From Streptomyces sp. ML-6 (GTDB lineage Bacteria; Actinomycetota; Actinomycetes; Streptomycetales; Streptomycetaceae): DNA of 64,000 nt. Within the stretch, counting starts at the first letter, position 1, and each line of letters begins with the position of its first letter. The stretch is from NCBI RefSeq assembly GCF_030116705.1, contig NZ_JAOTIK010000001.1:558001-622000 (forward strand), read 5' to 3'. The notes under the pieces were generated by a model. The model saw nothing but the letters and a program-made list of their open reading frames with translations, was not told where the DNA came from and did not search any database. Position numbers and translations under genes: made by a program. Below, piece after piece: positions 20,541-29,774 of this stretch.

Positions 20541-22858
20541 GAACGTCCTTTCCGGCCTGCGACCAGTTCCGCCAGCGCGGCCCGGTCCACTTTCCCCACA
20601 GGGGTCAACGGGAACGAGGACACCTCGACGAGATCGTCGGGCACCAGGTGGCCGGGAAGCCTGCGTGCCGCGAAGTCACGCAACGCCCGCTCGCCGACGC
20701 CATCGGCGAGGTAGAACGCGGCAAGCCGTTTCCCACCCGGGCGTGGCACCGCCAGCACCACCGCGTCCCGTACACCGTCGAACCGGATCAGGACGCTCCG
20801 CACCTCCCCCAGTTCGATCCGGTGGCCGCGGATCTTGACCTGGTCGTCGAGCCGTCCGAGGAACTCGATCAGGCCGTTCCGCCACCACCTGGCCCGGTCC
20901 CCGGTCCGGTACATCCTCGCGCCCGGCTCCGGCGACCAGGGGTCGGGCAGGAACTTGGAGGCGGTCAGCGCGGGGTCCCCCGCGTAGCCCAGGGCCACGC
21001 ATTCGCCTCCGATGTAGAGGTCGCCGGGCACATCCACCGGGCACTGCGACAGTTCCTCGTCCAGGACGTAGTAGCGCGCGTTGTCCATGGGAACGCCGTA
21101 GGGCACGCTCGGCCAGGCCGGGTCGATCTCGTCGGCCAAGAAGTGGTTCGACCAGACCGTGCACTCCGTCGCCCCTCCCAGCGCCACCACGTCCGCGCCG
21201 GGAAACGCGGCCCTGACCTCGCCCGGCAGTGTCAGCGGTATCCAGTCCCCGCTCAGCAGCACCAGCCGCAGCGGGGCGCCGTCGAGGTCGTCGCGGAGCT
21301 TGAGGAACGGCGTGATCATGCCCAGCATCGCCGGGGCGGAGTTCCACATCGTGATCCGCTCCCCGGCCAGGAGGTCGAGGAGCACATCCGGTTCGCGCAG
21401 CTCCGCGTCGCCCGCCACCCGTACGTAGCCACCGGCGGCGAGGGTGCCGAACACATCGAACACGGACAGGTCGAAACAGAACGAGGAGACCGCGAGCACC
21501 CGGTCATGGGGCCCGACCCCGTACACGCGCCGCAACCACGTCATGAGGTTCACCAGGGGGCGGTGCTGCACCGTGACGCCCTTGGGTGCTCCCGTGGAGC
21601 CGGAGGTGAAGATGACATAGGCGACCGAGTCCGGTGACGGCGGGGTTCTCGGGGGCCGTGCCGGTTGGGCGTCGATGTCCGCTCCCGACCAGAACGTCCG
21701 CGTCCGGGCCGGGGATTCGGGGTCGTCCACGGTGAGTTCGACATCGAAGCGGTGGCGCAGCGCGCCCCTCAGCACCTCTGCGTCCCTGTTGTGCACGGCC
21801 ACCCGGGACACCGCCGGAAGCACCTCGGCGATGTTCCGGAAAGCGGTGCGCGGCAGCGCCAGGCCCGCGTGGTCCTCCTCGTCGGGATCGATCAGGTCGC
21901 CCAGCACCATCCGGCCGCCCGGCAGCAGCAGCCCGGCTGCCTGCTCCAGGACGCTGTAGAGGTACTCGACGTCGGGAAAGAACTGGACGACGCTCGACAG
22001 CACCACGGTGTCGAACCGGCCGCTCACCAACTCACCGACCCGGTGGGCCGGGCCGACGACACCTTCCAGCCACGGGCGGTCCTCGCCGTGGCGGGCCAGC
22101 ACTCTTCCCACCGATGCCGGGGAGATGTCCATGGCGACATATCTGCCGACGGCTCCGGACAGCTCGTCCACGAGCTCGCCGGAGCCGCAGCCGATCTCCA
22201 GGACCGACGGGCGCCCGGGGGCACCGGCGCAGACCAGTCGTGCCACGTGCTGCCGGTACGCCTCCAGGTCGGAGAGTTCGTAAGCGACCGTGCCGCGGGT
22301 GTTGAACCCGGCGGCACGGAGGCGGTCCGGGTCCTCCGCTATGTAGTCGAACAGATCGACCAGCGGCGGTTCGTCGATCGCGGCCCCGGCCGTGTACTCA
22401 CCGGGCATTCCCGGGCAGACCACGCCGCGGACCGAGGCCACGGTGGCGGCAAGGCGCTGTGCGGCCCGTTGCTGTCCTGGTCCCGAGACCATGCACATGA
22501 CGTCGAGTTCGCTCAGCAGCCGCTCCGCCCGTATTCGCGGCCATTGGGGGTCGATCGGCACATAAGCCGCCCCCGTCTTCAGGACGGCGACCAGGGCGAC
22601 CACCGCCCAGACGTCACGTCCGCTGTACAGCGCCACGTACTGCCCGGGGCCGGCCCCGACGGAGGACAGCAGTGTGGCCAGGCGGTCGGACGCGGTGTCG
22701 AGTTCGCGGTACGTGAGCGTCCGCCCGTGGGCGTCGCCGGCCGCCGGGGCACCGGGGTTCCGGTCGACTGCCGCACGGATCAGGTCGGGGACGGTGACAT
22801 GGTCGGGGAACGGCGCGAAGGTCTCGTTCCATTTCGGGTCCGGGCGCATCATCGACAC
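20537..22858 (-). CDS. Interrupted NRPS adenylation domain A-MT-A, predicted to activate Cys
   Basis: Stand-alone adenylation enzyme of 773 residues with an embedded methyltransferase and no carrier domain. The A domain starts normally (LTYRELDTASDRLA, YVPIDPQWP), breaks after motif a2 near residue 150, holds a class I SAM methyltransferase (VLEIGCGSGE about 219-228; VVLSSVVQFFPDVEYL), then resumes at a3 (YVIFTSGSTGAPKG, about 414-427), GECVALGYAG, YRTGD and LTPVGKVDR. My manual specificity code is D-L-F-N-L-S-L-V-W-K, close to the cysteine code DLYNLSLIWK. Interrupted A domains are known from kutzneride and thiocoraline pathways; a2-a3 insertions have been linked to side-chain methylation, so S-methyl-Cys is possible. 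GTG or the ATG six bases on can start it; both overlap the carrier gene, its likely partner. Confidence 0.87.
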   Translation of the reverse strand: MSMMRPDPKWNETFAPFPDHVTVPDLIRAAVDRNPGAPAAGDAHGRTLTYRELDTASDRLATLLSSVGAGPGQYVALYSGRDVWAVVALVAVLKTGAAYVPIDPQWPRIRAERLLSELDVMCMVSGPGQQRAAQRLAATVASVRGVVCPGMPGEYTAGAAIDEPPLVDLFDYIAEDPDRLRAAGFNTRGTVAYELSDLEAYRQHVARLVCAGAPGRPSVLEIGCGSGELVDELSGAVGRYVAMDISPASVGRVLARHGEDRPWLEGVVGPAHRVGELVSGRFDTVVLSSVVQFFPDVEYLYSVLEQAAGLLLPGGRMVLGDLIDPDEEDHAGLALPRTAFRNIAEVLPAVSRVAVHNRDAEVLRGALRHRFDVELTVDDPESPARTRTFWSGADIDAQPARPPRTPPSPDSVAYVIFTSGSTGAPKGVTVQHRPLVNLMTWLRRVYGVGPHDRVLAVSSFCFDLSVFDVFGTLAAGGYVRVAGDAELREPDVLLDLLAGERITMWNSAPAMLGMITPFLKLRDDLDGAPLRLVLLSGDWIPLTLPGEVRAAFPGADVVALGGATECTVWSNHFLADEIDPAWPSVPYGVPMDNARYYVLDEELSQCPVDVPGDLYIGGECVALGYAGDPALTASKFLPDPWSPEPGARMYRTGDRARWWRNGLIEFLGRLDDQVKIRGHRIELGEVRSVLIRFDGVRDAVVLAVPRPGGKRLAAFYLADGVGERALRDFAARRLPGHLVPDDLVEVSSFPLTPVGKVDRAALAELVAGRKGRS

Positions 22859-23112
22859 CTGCTCCCCGCCTGTTCCGCGACAGCCCGCGCGATGCCGTGG
22901 ACGGTGGGAGTGGCGAAGAACAGACGCAGGGGCAGGCGAACCCCCACCTGCTTCGACAGGTCGGCCATGACCTTCGCCACCAGGAAGGAGTTGCCGCCGA
23001 CGGCGAAGAAGTCGGAGTCGGGGTCGAAGTCCGAGTGTTCGAGGACTGTCTCCCAGGCGGAGTGCACCATCGACGTCAGTTCACCGGTGTCCGGTTCCAC
23101 TTGCTCGGTCAT
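22849..23112 (-). CDS. Free-standing peptidyl carrier protein (T domain)
   Basis: 87-residue carrier protein. The phosphopantetheine site is in FFAVGGNSFLVAKVMADL (GGNS, Ser modified), and SKQVGVRLPLRLFFATPTVHGIARAV completes the four-helix fold. The ATG overlaps the stop of the methyltransferase gene (TGATG) and its own stop lies inside the first codons of the A-MT-A gene. The tight packing suggests it is the carrier loaded by that enzyme and acted on by the free methyltransferase. Confidence 0.9.
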   Translation of the reverse strand: MTEQVEPDTGELTSMVHSAWETVLEHSDFDPDSDFFAVGGNSFLVAKVMADLSKQVGVRLPLRLFFATPTVHGIARAVAEQAGSRCR

Positions 23113-24485
23113 CAGCGGTCCCCTTCCTGTGCGGTCCTGCCGAGGTTTCGCGGGGCGAGCCGGATCGGGAGGCGTACGCCACCGGCGACGGACTCCAACT
23201 TCTCTGCCTCCGGCCCGAGATGGGTCCTCAGGGCGTCCAGCAAGGTCCATGTCCGGCCGGGTGGCAGTGACAGCTGCCTCGGCTCCTGCGAACCCTCCCC
23301 GCCGGGAAGGGAGAGCCCGAAGTGACCGTCCTGGGCGTCCGCCGGGCCGGCCCACACCTCCAGCGCGGCGGAGCCGATCCCCGGTTCGCACCCCACCCGG
23401 ACCTTCCATCCGCGGCGGGCGCCCAGGTCCCACAGCGCCTCCGGGTCGACGGAGTCGCCACCCGGTCCGGCCAGCCGGGAGTTGCTCAGGCCCCGCCACA
23501 CCGCGGGGCCTCCTCCCGCGTCCATGTGCCGGGCGACCGCTTTGGCCGGTGGGCCGCTGCCGCCCGGCTCCGACGGACCCGGCACGGGCGGCCGGCAGCC
23601 CAGGTGGAGAACTGCGTCGAAGCGGAAGACCGACATCTCGTTGTGGTAACGGCCCCTCCTGGGCGCGGCCTCGACGGCCGTCACCGCGTCGAACGTGTTC
23701 GCCAGGGACCTCACGTGGTCCGGTGACAGGCTCAACTCGAAGTCCCGTCGCTGGTGCCGTTCGAGGTCGAAGTCCGCCTTCGTCTCCCCCGAACGCCGCC
23801 GGTAGTAGGAGGGCATCAAAGTGGCGTCGCGCAGGTCTCCGAGGAAGATGTGTCCCCCGGGAGCCATCAGCCCGATCGCTGCGGAAAGCACCTCCTCCAG
23901 GTACTCGGTGCTCGGGAAGTACTGGGCCACCGAGTTCAGGACGACCGTGTCGTAACCGGGTCCGTCCGAAGCCGGGAGCTCCTCGTGCGCGGCACCGTGG
24001 TGGACGCGCACCCGCGTCCGTGACCCGCGCCGCTCCCCCAGGGACCGCAGCACCTCGACCGAAGCGAGCGCGAGATCGGTGGCGACGTACTCGTCGAGGT
24101 CCGCACCGGCCAGCAGCTCGTCCATGACCAGGCCGGTCCCCGCGCCGATCTCCAGCACTCTGCGCGGTCGGAGCGCCTTGACACGACCGACCGTCGCCAG
24201 CACCCATTCCCGCATCTGCTCCGCCGGTACCGGCTCGCCGGTGAGGCCGTCGACCCAGCCGACGAGCTGCGGGGCGCCGCAGTCGCCTCCCCGGTCGGCC
24301 CCCGAGTCGTAGAGGTCCTCGAAGAGATACGACCACCCTTCCACCGTCTCGGTCACGGATATCTCCGGGACCACCTCGATCCGCACCTCCGGTCCCGGCA
24401 CCACCCGTGCCGACGCCACCTGGGGGTGGGAGGCGAGGAGACGGGCCCAGAACTCCGGGCCGTCGCCCGGCCCGTCGGCGGTCAT
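23112..24485 (-). CDS. Free-standing NRPS-type SAM methyltransferase
   Basis: 457-residue class I methyltransferase of the kind normally buried in NRPS adenylation domains. The core has VGWVDGLTGEPVPAEQMREWV, the SAM motif VLEIGAGTGLVMDELL (about 110-125), YVATDLALASVEVL and VVLNSVAQYFPSTEYLEEVL. Then come NEMSVFRFDAVLHLG and WRGLSNSRL, which resemble the RYDVVLHVG and PNARL segments that follow N-methyltransferase insertions at a8-a9. It therefore looks like an N-methyltransferase domain released from an A domain, ending in a degenerate 150-residue tail. The neighbouring A-MT-A protein carries a related but different MT. Backbone N-methylation of a carrier-bound residue is the best guess. 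The start overlaps the stop of the upstream NRPS. Confidence 0.85.
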   Translation of the reverse strand: MTADGPGDGPEFWARLLASHPQVASARVVPGPEVRIEVVPEISVTETVEGWSYLFEDLYDSGADRGGDCGAPQLVGWVDGLTGEPVPAEQMREWVLATVGRVKALRPRRVLEIGAGTGLVMDELLAGADLDEYVATDLALASVEVLRSLGERRGSRTRVRVHHGAAHEELPASDGPGYDTVVLNSVAQYFPSTEYLEEVLSAAIGLMAPGGHIFLGDLRDATLMPSYYRRRSGETKADFDLERHQRRDFELSLSPDHVRSLANTFDAVTAVEAAPRRGRYHNEMSVFRFDAVLHLGCRPPVPGPSEPGGSGPPAKAVARHMDAGGGPAVWRGLSNSRLAGPGGDSVDPEALWDLGARRGWKVRVGCEPGIGSAALEVWAGPADAQDGHFGLSLPGGEGSQEPRQLSLPPGRTWTLLDALRTHLGPEAEKLESVAGGVRLPIRLAPRNLGRTAQEGDR

Positions 24486-27400
24486 CACGCCATCTCCGAT
24501 GCCGGGCGGCCTTCGGCGGCCAGCCGCTCGAAATACCCGCGCATGGCCGCGAGAAGCTCTCTGATGCGGCTCTCGGGGTACCGGTCGGTGCTGTAGGTGA
24601 TGGAGTACCGGAGCTCCTCGCCCGTCACCATCGCGCCGATCTCCAGCTCGTGCGGGCGAGGCATGCGCGGAGCACGGTCGTGTTCGGGGAATCCCGCGAA
24701 CCTCAGGGCGGTTCCCGGGCGCTCGCCGGAGGTGACCGCACCGAGATATGTCACACCCACGCGATTGCGGCTCAACGGCAGCTCCCGGGTCATGAACGTG
24801 AGGAGTCCGTGTCCCAGTCCGCCCCCGGGCACGCTTCGCAGAACGGAACCCACCGCTTCCAGCCCCCGTCTCGGCACGGGATCCGGAGCCGGCAGCGTCA
24901 CGGGGAACAACGCGGCGAACCAGCCGACCGTCCGGGACAGGTCGATCGATTCGGCGATGTCCTCGCGGCCGTGGGTCTCGAAGTCGACCAGCAGGGGTTC
25001 CCCGTCGGTCAGCGGCCGCAGCCCGGCCGCGGCTCCGGCGAGCACGATCTCGGTGAGTGTCGCCCCGGTCGCCGCGGTGACGTCGAAGCGCAGACAACGC
25101 GTGGTGGCCTCGTCCAGGGAGTCGGCCAGGGTCGTCTGCGAGGCGACGTCGTTCCTGCCGTCGGGGCGGTCGACCCGTACTCGGCTCGACGCCGACTCCA
25201 TGACCTTCCGCCAGTAACCGGCGTCGGACCGTGTCTCTTCCGAGACGGCGACTTCCTCCAGTGCCATGCCCCAGTCCCGGTAGGACGAGTGCTGTGGAAG
25301 GAGCTCGATCTCCTGTTGCCGGGCCAACTGCTCGCAGGCGGTGGAGATGTCGTCGGCGACGATGCCCATGGAAGCCGGTTCCATGATGAGGTGGTGGGCC
25401 GCGATCAGCAGTTTTCGGTGTCCTCCGGGCAGGGTGAACAGCGCGCAGGACACCAGCGGCCCGTCAACCAGACCGATCGAGGACTGGCAGGTCTTCACCG
25501 CACGGTCGAAGGCCGACTCCGACCGTTGCGGTGTCATCCTGGAGAAGTCGAAGACCCGCATGACGCCAGTCGGTGGTGCCGCGTCGTAGGACTGTGCCCA
25601 CTCGCCCGTGGACGAGCGGTGGAACCGCAGCCGGAAGGCGTCGTGGTGGGCGAGTGCCGTGTCGATCGCGGTACTCAGATGCGCCTCGTCCACGTCGGGG
25701 GCGACATCGAACAGGTTGCTGTAGTTGTAGTGCCCCGCTTCCGGTGCGGGCCCTGTCAGGAACCATGACTGGATGGGCAGCAGCGGGGCCCTGCCCATCA
25801 CGCGGGCAGCCGTGAAATCCGTCCGTGCCGCGCCGCTCCGGCCGGGTCCGCCGGGCGTTTGCGCGACCAGCAGTGCCGCGAGGTCGGTCACGGTCTGTGC
25901 CACGAACATGTGCCGGGGCCGCATGGAGTAGCCGGCCCGCCGCGCGGCGGCCACCACGCGCAGACCTACCAGGGAGTCCCCGCCGATGTCGAAGAAGTTC
26001 TCGTCCGCATCCAGCGACGGGATTCCGAGCGTCTCCTTCCAGATGTCGAGCAGTACGGTCTTGGCCTGCTCCAGCTCCTCCGGGGGCGCGACGGCCGCAG
26101 GCGCCGCCTGCACCGTGTCCGCGCGCCGGGGCCGGGCCGGAGCCTGCCGGACGGCGCAGCTCAGCTCGACCTCGTCGACCGGTCGTGCGGGGTCATCGGC
26201 CAGCGCCCGGAGAATCGCCGTCAGATCGGCGGCGAACGCCTCGCCCCACGACTGTTCCCACAGGTCGGCGGAGAAGTCCACGACACAGGCCAGGCGGTCC
26301 CCCTCTTCGTGGAACGACGTGGCGATGTCCAGGGCACTGCCCTCGGCACCCGAGTCGACGGTGCGGACCTCGATGCCTTCCGGCTCGAACTCAGGTCCCT
26401 GCGGTTGCAGCGTCACCGCGTGCTGGAAGAGTGGGTGGTGGGACAGGCTCCGGGCAGGTGTCGCCACCTCGACCACCCGCTCGAACGGCAGCCGGTCGTG
26501 CCGGTAGACGTCCAGAGCGCGTCGGCGTACCCGGGCGATCAACTCGACGAAGGTGATGCCCGGCTCGTAGTCCGACCGGTACACCAACTCGTTCACCAGT
26601 GTGCCGATCATGGGGTGCGTCACCGGGTCGTGGCGGCCCGACGTGGCGCCTCCCACACAGAAGTCGGTCTGTCCGCCCAGGCGTCCCAGCAGGACCTGGT
26701 AGGCGGCCAGGAGCAACATGTAGACGGTTGCCCGCTGCTGTCGCGAGCACCGGCCGAGGCGGGTGGTCGACTCGGCGTCCAGATAGGTCCACACGCGGTT
26801 GCACTTGCCGCTGAGGGCCGTCGGCCGTGGCCGGTCGGTGGGAAGCCGGAGGTTCGGGGGCACCGGCGTCAGGGTCCGTTTCCAGAACTCCTCCTGCGCC
26901 CCCGAGGCCGCGGTGGGCTCCCTTCGCGCCTCGATCTCGGCATACTCGCCGTACTGCACGGCGAGCGGCTCGACGGGATCGACCGGTTCGCCCCGGTGCC
27001 GGCGGTATCCCCGGTCGAGTTCCCCCAGCAGTACCCCGCACGACCACCCGTCGAAGATGATGTGGTGGAAACCCAGTAGCAGCAGGTGGTCCTCGTCGCC
27101 GCGGCGCACCAGGAGACCGCGGGCGAGGCCGGTCCCGAAGTCGAACGGGGCGTTCGTCTCCCGCTCGACGGCCTCGCGCTCCCGACGCGAACGCTCGGGC
27201 TCCGGGCAGTCGCCGAGGTCGAGCCATCGCAGCTCGAAGCCCGTGTCCCCGACGATCTGGACGGGTCGCTGTCCACGGACCTCGATGGTCGAGCGGAGGA
27301 TGTCGTGCCGGTTCACCACATCGGCCAACGAGCCCCGGAGCGCCGTGACATCGAGTGGCCCCCGGAGATTCAGGTGCACGGGGAAGAGGTACATGCCCGC

Positions 27401-27520
27401 GTCCGTGTCCAACTGGTGCAGGAAGAACAGGCGCTCCTGGGCACGGGTCAGCGGATGGACGCGCTCCGCCGCAGGTTCGGGTTTTCGCATGCGTAGGTCC
27501 TCAGAGTCGCGGGCGGACAT
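24485..27520 (-). CDS. NRPS protein C-T-E-like (condensation, carrier, degenerate epimerisation domain)
   Basis: 1011 residues with no adenylation domain. Residues 20-455 are a condensation domain with intact HHxxxDG (HHIIFDG, 152-158). A carrier domain follows with FFDIGGDSL (Ser516). Residues about 575-1005 resemble an epimerisation domain: LPIQSWF (580-587), FETHGRE (847-853) in place of EGHGRE, RTVGWFAALFPV (863-874). Its HHxxxDG reads HHLIMEP (709-715), losing Asp-Gly. The catalytic His and Glu positions remain, so activity is uncertain. The amino acid on its carrier must be loaded in trans. The start ATG follows AGGAG by seven bases, upstream of MRKPEPAAERVHPLT. It is followed without gap by the free methyltransferase. 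Confidence 0.88.
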   Translation of the reverse strand: MSARDSEDLRMRKPEPAAERVHPLTRAQERLFFLHQLDTDAGMYLFPVHLNLRGPLDVTALRGSLADVVNRHDILRSTIEVRGQRPVQIVGDTGFELRWLDLGDCPEPERSRREREAVERETNAPFDFGTGLARGLLVRRGDEDHLLLLGFHHIIFDGWSCGVLLGELDRGYRRHRGEPVDPVEPLAVQYGEYAEIEARREPTAASGAQEEFWKRTLTPVPPNLRLPTDRPRPTALSGKCNRVWTYLDAESTTRLGRCSRQQRATVYMLLLAAYQVLLGRLGGQTDFCVGGATSGRHDPVTHPMIGTLVNELVYRSDYEPGITFVELIARVRRRALDVYRHDRLPFERVVEVATPARSLSHHPLFQHAVTLQPQGPEFEPEGIEVRTVDSGAEGSALDIATSFHEEGDRLACVVDFSADLWEQSWGEAFAADLTAILRALADDPARPVDEVELSCAVRQAPARPRRADTVQAAPAAVAPPEELEQAKTVLLDIWKETLGIPSLDADENFFDIGGDSLVGLRVVAAARRAGYSMRPRHMFVAQTVTDLAALLVAQTPGGPGRSGAARTDFTAARVMGRAPLLPIQSWFLTGPAPEAGHYNYSNLFDVAPDVDEAHLSTAIDTALAHHDAFRLRFHRSSTGEWAQSYDAAPPTGVMRVFDFSRMTPQRSESAFDRAVKTCQSSIGLVDGPLVSCALFTLPGGHRKLLIAAHHLIMEPASMGIVADDISTACEQLARQQEIELLPQHSSYRDWGMALEEVAVSEETRSDAGYWRKVMESASSRVRVDRPDGRNDVASQTTLADSLDEATTRCLRFDVTAATGATLTEIVLAGAAAGLRPLTDGEPLLVDFETHGREDIAESIDLSRTVGWFAALFPVTLPAPDPVPRRGLEAVGSVLRSVPGGGLGHGLLTFMTRELPLSRNRVGVTYLGAVTSGERPGTALRFAGFPEHDRAPRMPRPHELEIGAMVTGEELRYSITYSTDRYPESRIRELLAAMRGYFERLAAEGRPASEMA

Positions 27521-27578
27521 CGTTGCTCCTGCCGTCCGGCAGAGCCGGGCATCCGGCGCCCGAGCGAGTACGAAACGA

Positions 27579-29774
27579 TCATGTGGTGGCCGTCGGACCG
27601 GGTGTCCCACCGGTCGCTTGCGGGGCCGTCGGTGCTTCGGTGGCCCCCGTCGCGGGGGCGGCCGCGGCGTCGACAACGGCGGCGAGTTCCGTGAAGTCCT
27701 CCGCCCCGAGGAGGTCGGCCACGTCGACCTTCCAAGCGTGTTCGCGCAACAGCTCGGTCTGGATCTGCATGGCCGACAGCGAGGTGCCGCCCAAGCCGAT
27801 GAAGGAGTCGGCCGCGGTCACGTCCTCGTATCCCAGGGCCCGGCCCACCACCGCCAGCAGCGCGGTCAGGGTGTCGTCCGCGGGGCCGGACGGAAGCGGC
27901 CGGCCGACGGGGGCGCCGAACCAGAACGAGTCCTCGTCGAACGGGTACAGCGGGAGGCCGACGAGAACGGGGGGCGGGCCGGTTTCGAACAGGTCGTGCC
28001 ATCGCACCTCCTTGCCGGTCACGTACGCGTACGCCAGGGCCTCTTCCGGGGAGTCGGGGTCGCCGCACGGCCCTTCTGCGACCCGGACACCGGGCAGCTC
28101 CGCCCACGCACGGTTGTCCGTACCGGCCAGGGTCCGGCAGGTGCGGGCGAACTCCGCGCGGTCGCGGGCGAGGATCGCGACACGGTGTCGGTGGTGCTCA
28201 CGTCCGTTCCACAGGCTGAAGGCGAGGTCGCGGGAGTGGCCGGCACCGGTGTGACCGCCGTGGGCGGCCATCAGCGCGCGCAGGGAAGCCCGCGTACGCG
28301 CCGAGACGGGATACACCAGCACACCGGAGTCGCGGCCCGGCGTCTCCGCGACGGATTCGGTCTCCTGGCGCGGCGCTTCCTCCAGCACCACATGGACGTT
28401 GGTGCCGTTGAACCCGAAGCAGCTCACTCCGGCGCGCAACGGTTCCCGGGACCGGGCACCGGTACGCAGGTTCCACCGCGTGGTCGGCACGAAGACGGGT
28501 GAGTCGAGGAAGTCGATGTGCCCGTTGGGTTCCTGGAGGTTGACTGTCGGGGGAACGGATCCGTGCTCCAGTACCAGCATGGTCTTCACCAGGGCGGAGA
28601 GTCCGGCAACGCCGTCGACCAGATGTCCGATGTTGCCCTTGACCGACCCGATGGCGATGAACTGACGTCGCCCGGTGTGACGTCGCACCGCGTCCGTGAT
28701 GCCACGGATCTCGATCGGGTCGCCCAGGGCGGTGCCCGTACCGTGCGTCTCCAGGTACGACAGGGCTTCGGGGCTCACGCCCGCACGCCGCCACGCGTCC
28801 AGGAGCAGTTCCGTGTGCGCCTTCGGGTTCGGCGCGGTCATCATCGCCGACGCACCGTCGTTGTTGACGGCCGAGCCTCGGATGACCGCCCGGACCCGGT
28901 CCCCGTCCCGCACGGCGTGTTCCAGTGGTTTCAGCAGAACGGCCACGGCGCCTTCGCCGCGGCCGATGCCCGTTCCATGGTGGTCGAACGGGCGACAGCG
29001 GTGGTCGTCGGACGTGATCCCGGCCGCGTCCATGAGCCGGCCCTCCGACGCGAGCGGCAGCGAGAAGATGTTGACGCCACCGACCAGTGCCGTGTCGCAG
29101 TCGCCGTTGCGCAGGCCGAGGCAGGCTTCGTGCAGCACGAGGAGGGACGAGGCGCAGGTCGCGCTGGAGACGAACGCCGGGCCCCGCAGGTCGAACAGGA
29201 AGGACAGCCGCGACGCGGCGAACGAGGGGAGGATGCCCGGCACCGCCGACGGCGTGATCTCCATCAGGTCGCTGGAGTAGTCGCCCAGGGCGGCGGAGAC
29301 ATACACCCCCGTACGGGTTCCGCGGATGCGTCCGGCCCGTCCCGCGTCCTCCAGGCAGTGGTAGGCGACCTGGAGAAAACGGCGCTGCTGCGGGTCCATG
29401 AGGCGGGCGTCGGCCGGGGTGACGCCGAAGAGCTCCGCGTCGAACCGGTCGATGTCGTCCAGCCATGCGGCGTGGAGGAAGGAGGGTTCCGTGTCCGTGC
29501 CGGTGAGCACCGGCTCGCACAGCTCGCGGCGCCGGGCGGGGGCGGGCTCCACCCGGTCCTCACCCGCTACCAGGACGTCCCAGAACCGTTCGTAGGTCGC
29601 GGCGCCGGGCAACTGGGCGGCCACACCGATGACCGCGACATCACCGGAGGGCCGGGGTTCCGGTTGTTTCTCCGCGCCGGCGGACCCGACCGCGTCCAGG
29701 AGTTCCTGCGCGGTCCGGCGATCGATGTGCCCCCGGGCGAGGAGCCCCATGACGGAGGTCATGAGATCGGTCAT
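27579..29774 (-). CDS. PKS protein KS-ACP without AT
   Basis: 731-residue polyketide synthase module lacking acyltransferase and reductive domains. KS active-site residues are present: Cys207 in SATCASSLL (usual TACSSS), His344 in LETHGTGTALGD and His384 in VKGNIGHL, so condensation should work. A post-KS linker leads to an ACP with FIGLGGTSLSAM (Ser665). The first 30 residues (LLARGHIDRRTAQELLDAV) match a short helical motif repeated at other protein ends in the cluster, perhaps a docking element. Malonyl would come from the free AT of unit B. ATG after GGAGG overlaps the thioesterase stop (ATGA). Confidence 0.9.
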   Translation of the reverse strand: MTDLMTSVMGLLARGHIDRRTAQELLDAVGSAGAEKQPEPRPSGDVAVIGVAAQLPGAATYERFWDVLVAGEDRVEPAPARRRELCEPVLTGTDTEPSFLHAAWLDDIDRFDAELFGVTPADARLMDPQQRRFLQVAYHCLEDAGRAGRIRGTRTGVYVSAALGDYSSDLMEITPSAVPGILPSFAASRLSFLFDLRGPAFVSSATCASSLLVLHEACLGLRNGDCDTALVGGVNIFSLPLASEGRLMDAAGITSDDHRCRPFDHHGTGIGRGEGAVAVLLKPLEHAVRDGDRVRAVIRGSAVNNDGASAMMTAPNPKAHTELLLDAWRRAGVSPEALSYLETHGTGTALGDPIEIRGITDAVRRHTGRRQFIAIGSVKGNIGHLVDGVAGLSALVKTMLVLEHGSVPPTVNLQEPNGHIDFLDSPVFVPTTRWNLRTGARSREPLRAGVSCFGFNGTNVHVVLEEAPRQETESVAETPGRDSGVLVYPVSARTRASLRALMAAHGGHTGAGHSRDLAFSLWNGREHHRHRVAILARDRAEFARTCRTLAGTDNRAWAELPGVRVAEGPCGDPDSPEEALAYAYVTGKEVRWHDLFETGPPPVLVGLPLYPFDEDSFWFGAPVGRPLPSGPADDTLTALLAVVGRALGYEDVTAADSFIGLGGTSLSAMQIQTELLREHAWKVDVADLLGAEDFTELAAVVDAAAAPATGATEAPTAPQATGGTPGPTATT

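Noticed and set aside
24485..27520. Heterocyclisation domain making thiazoline from Cys
   Set aside because: The condensation domain has HHIIFDG, not the DxxxxD motif of cyclisation domains, so thiazoline formation is not supported.
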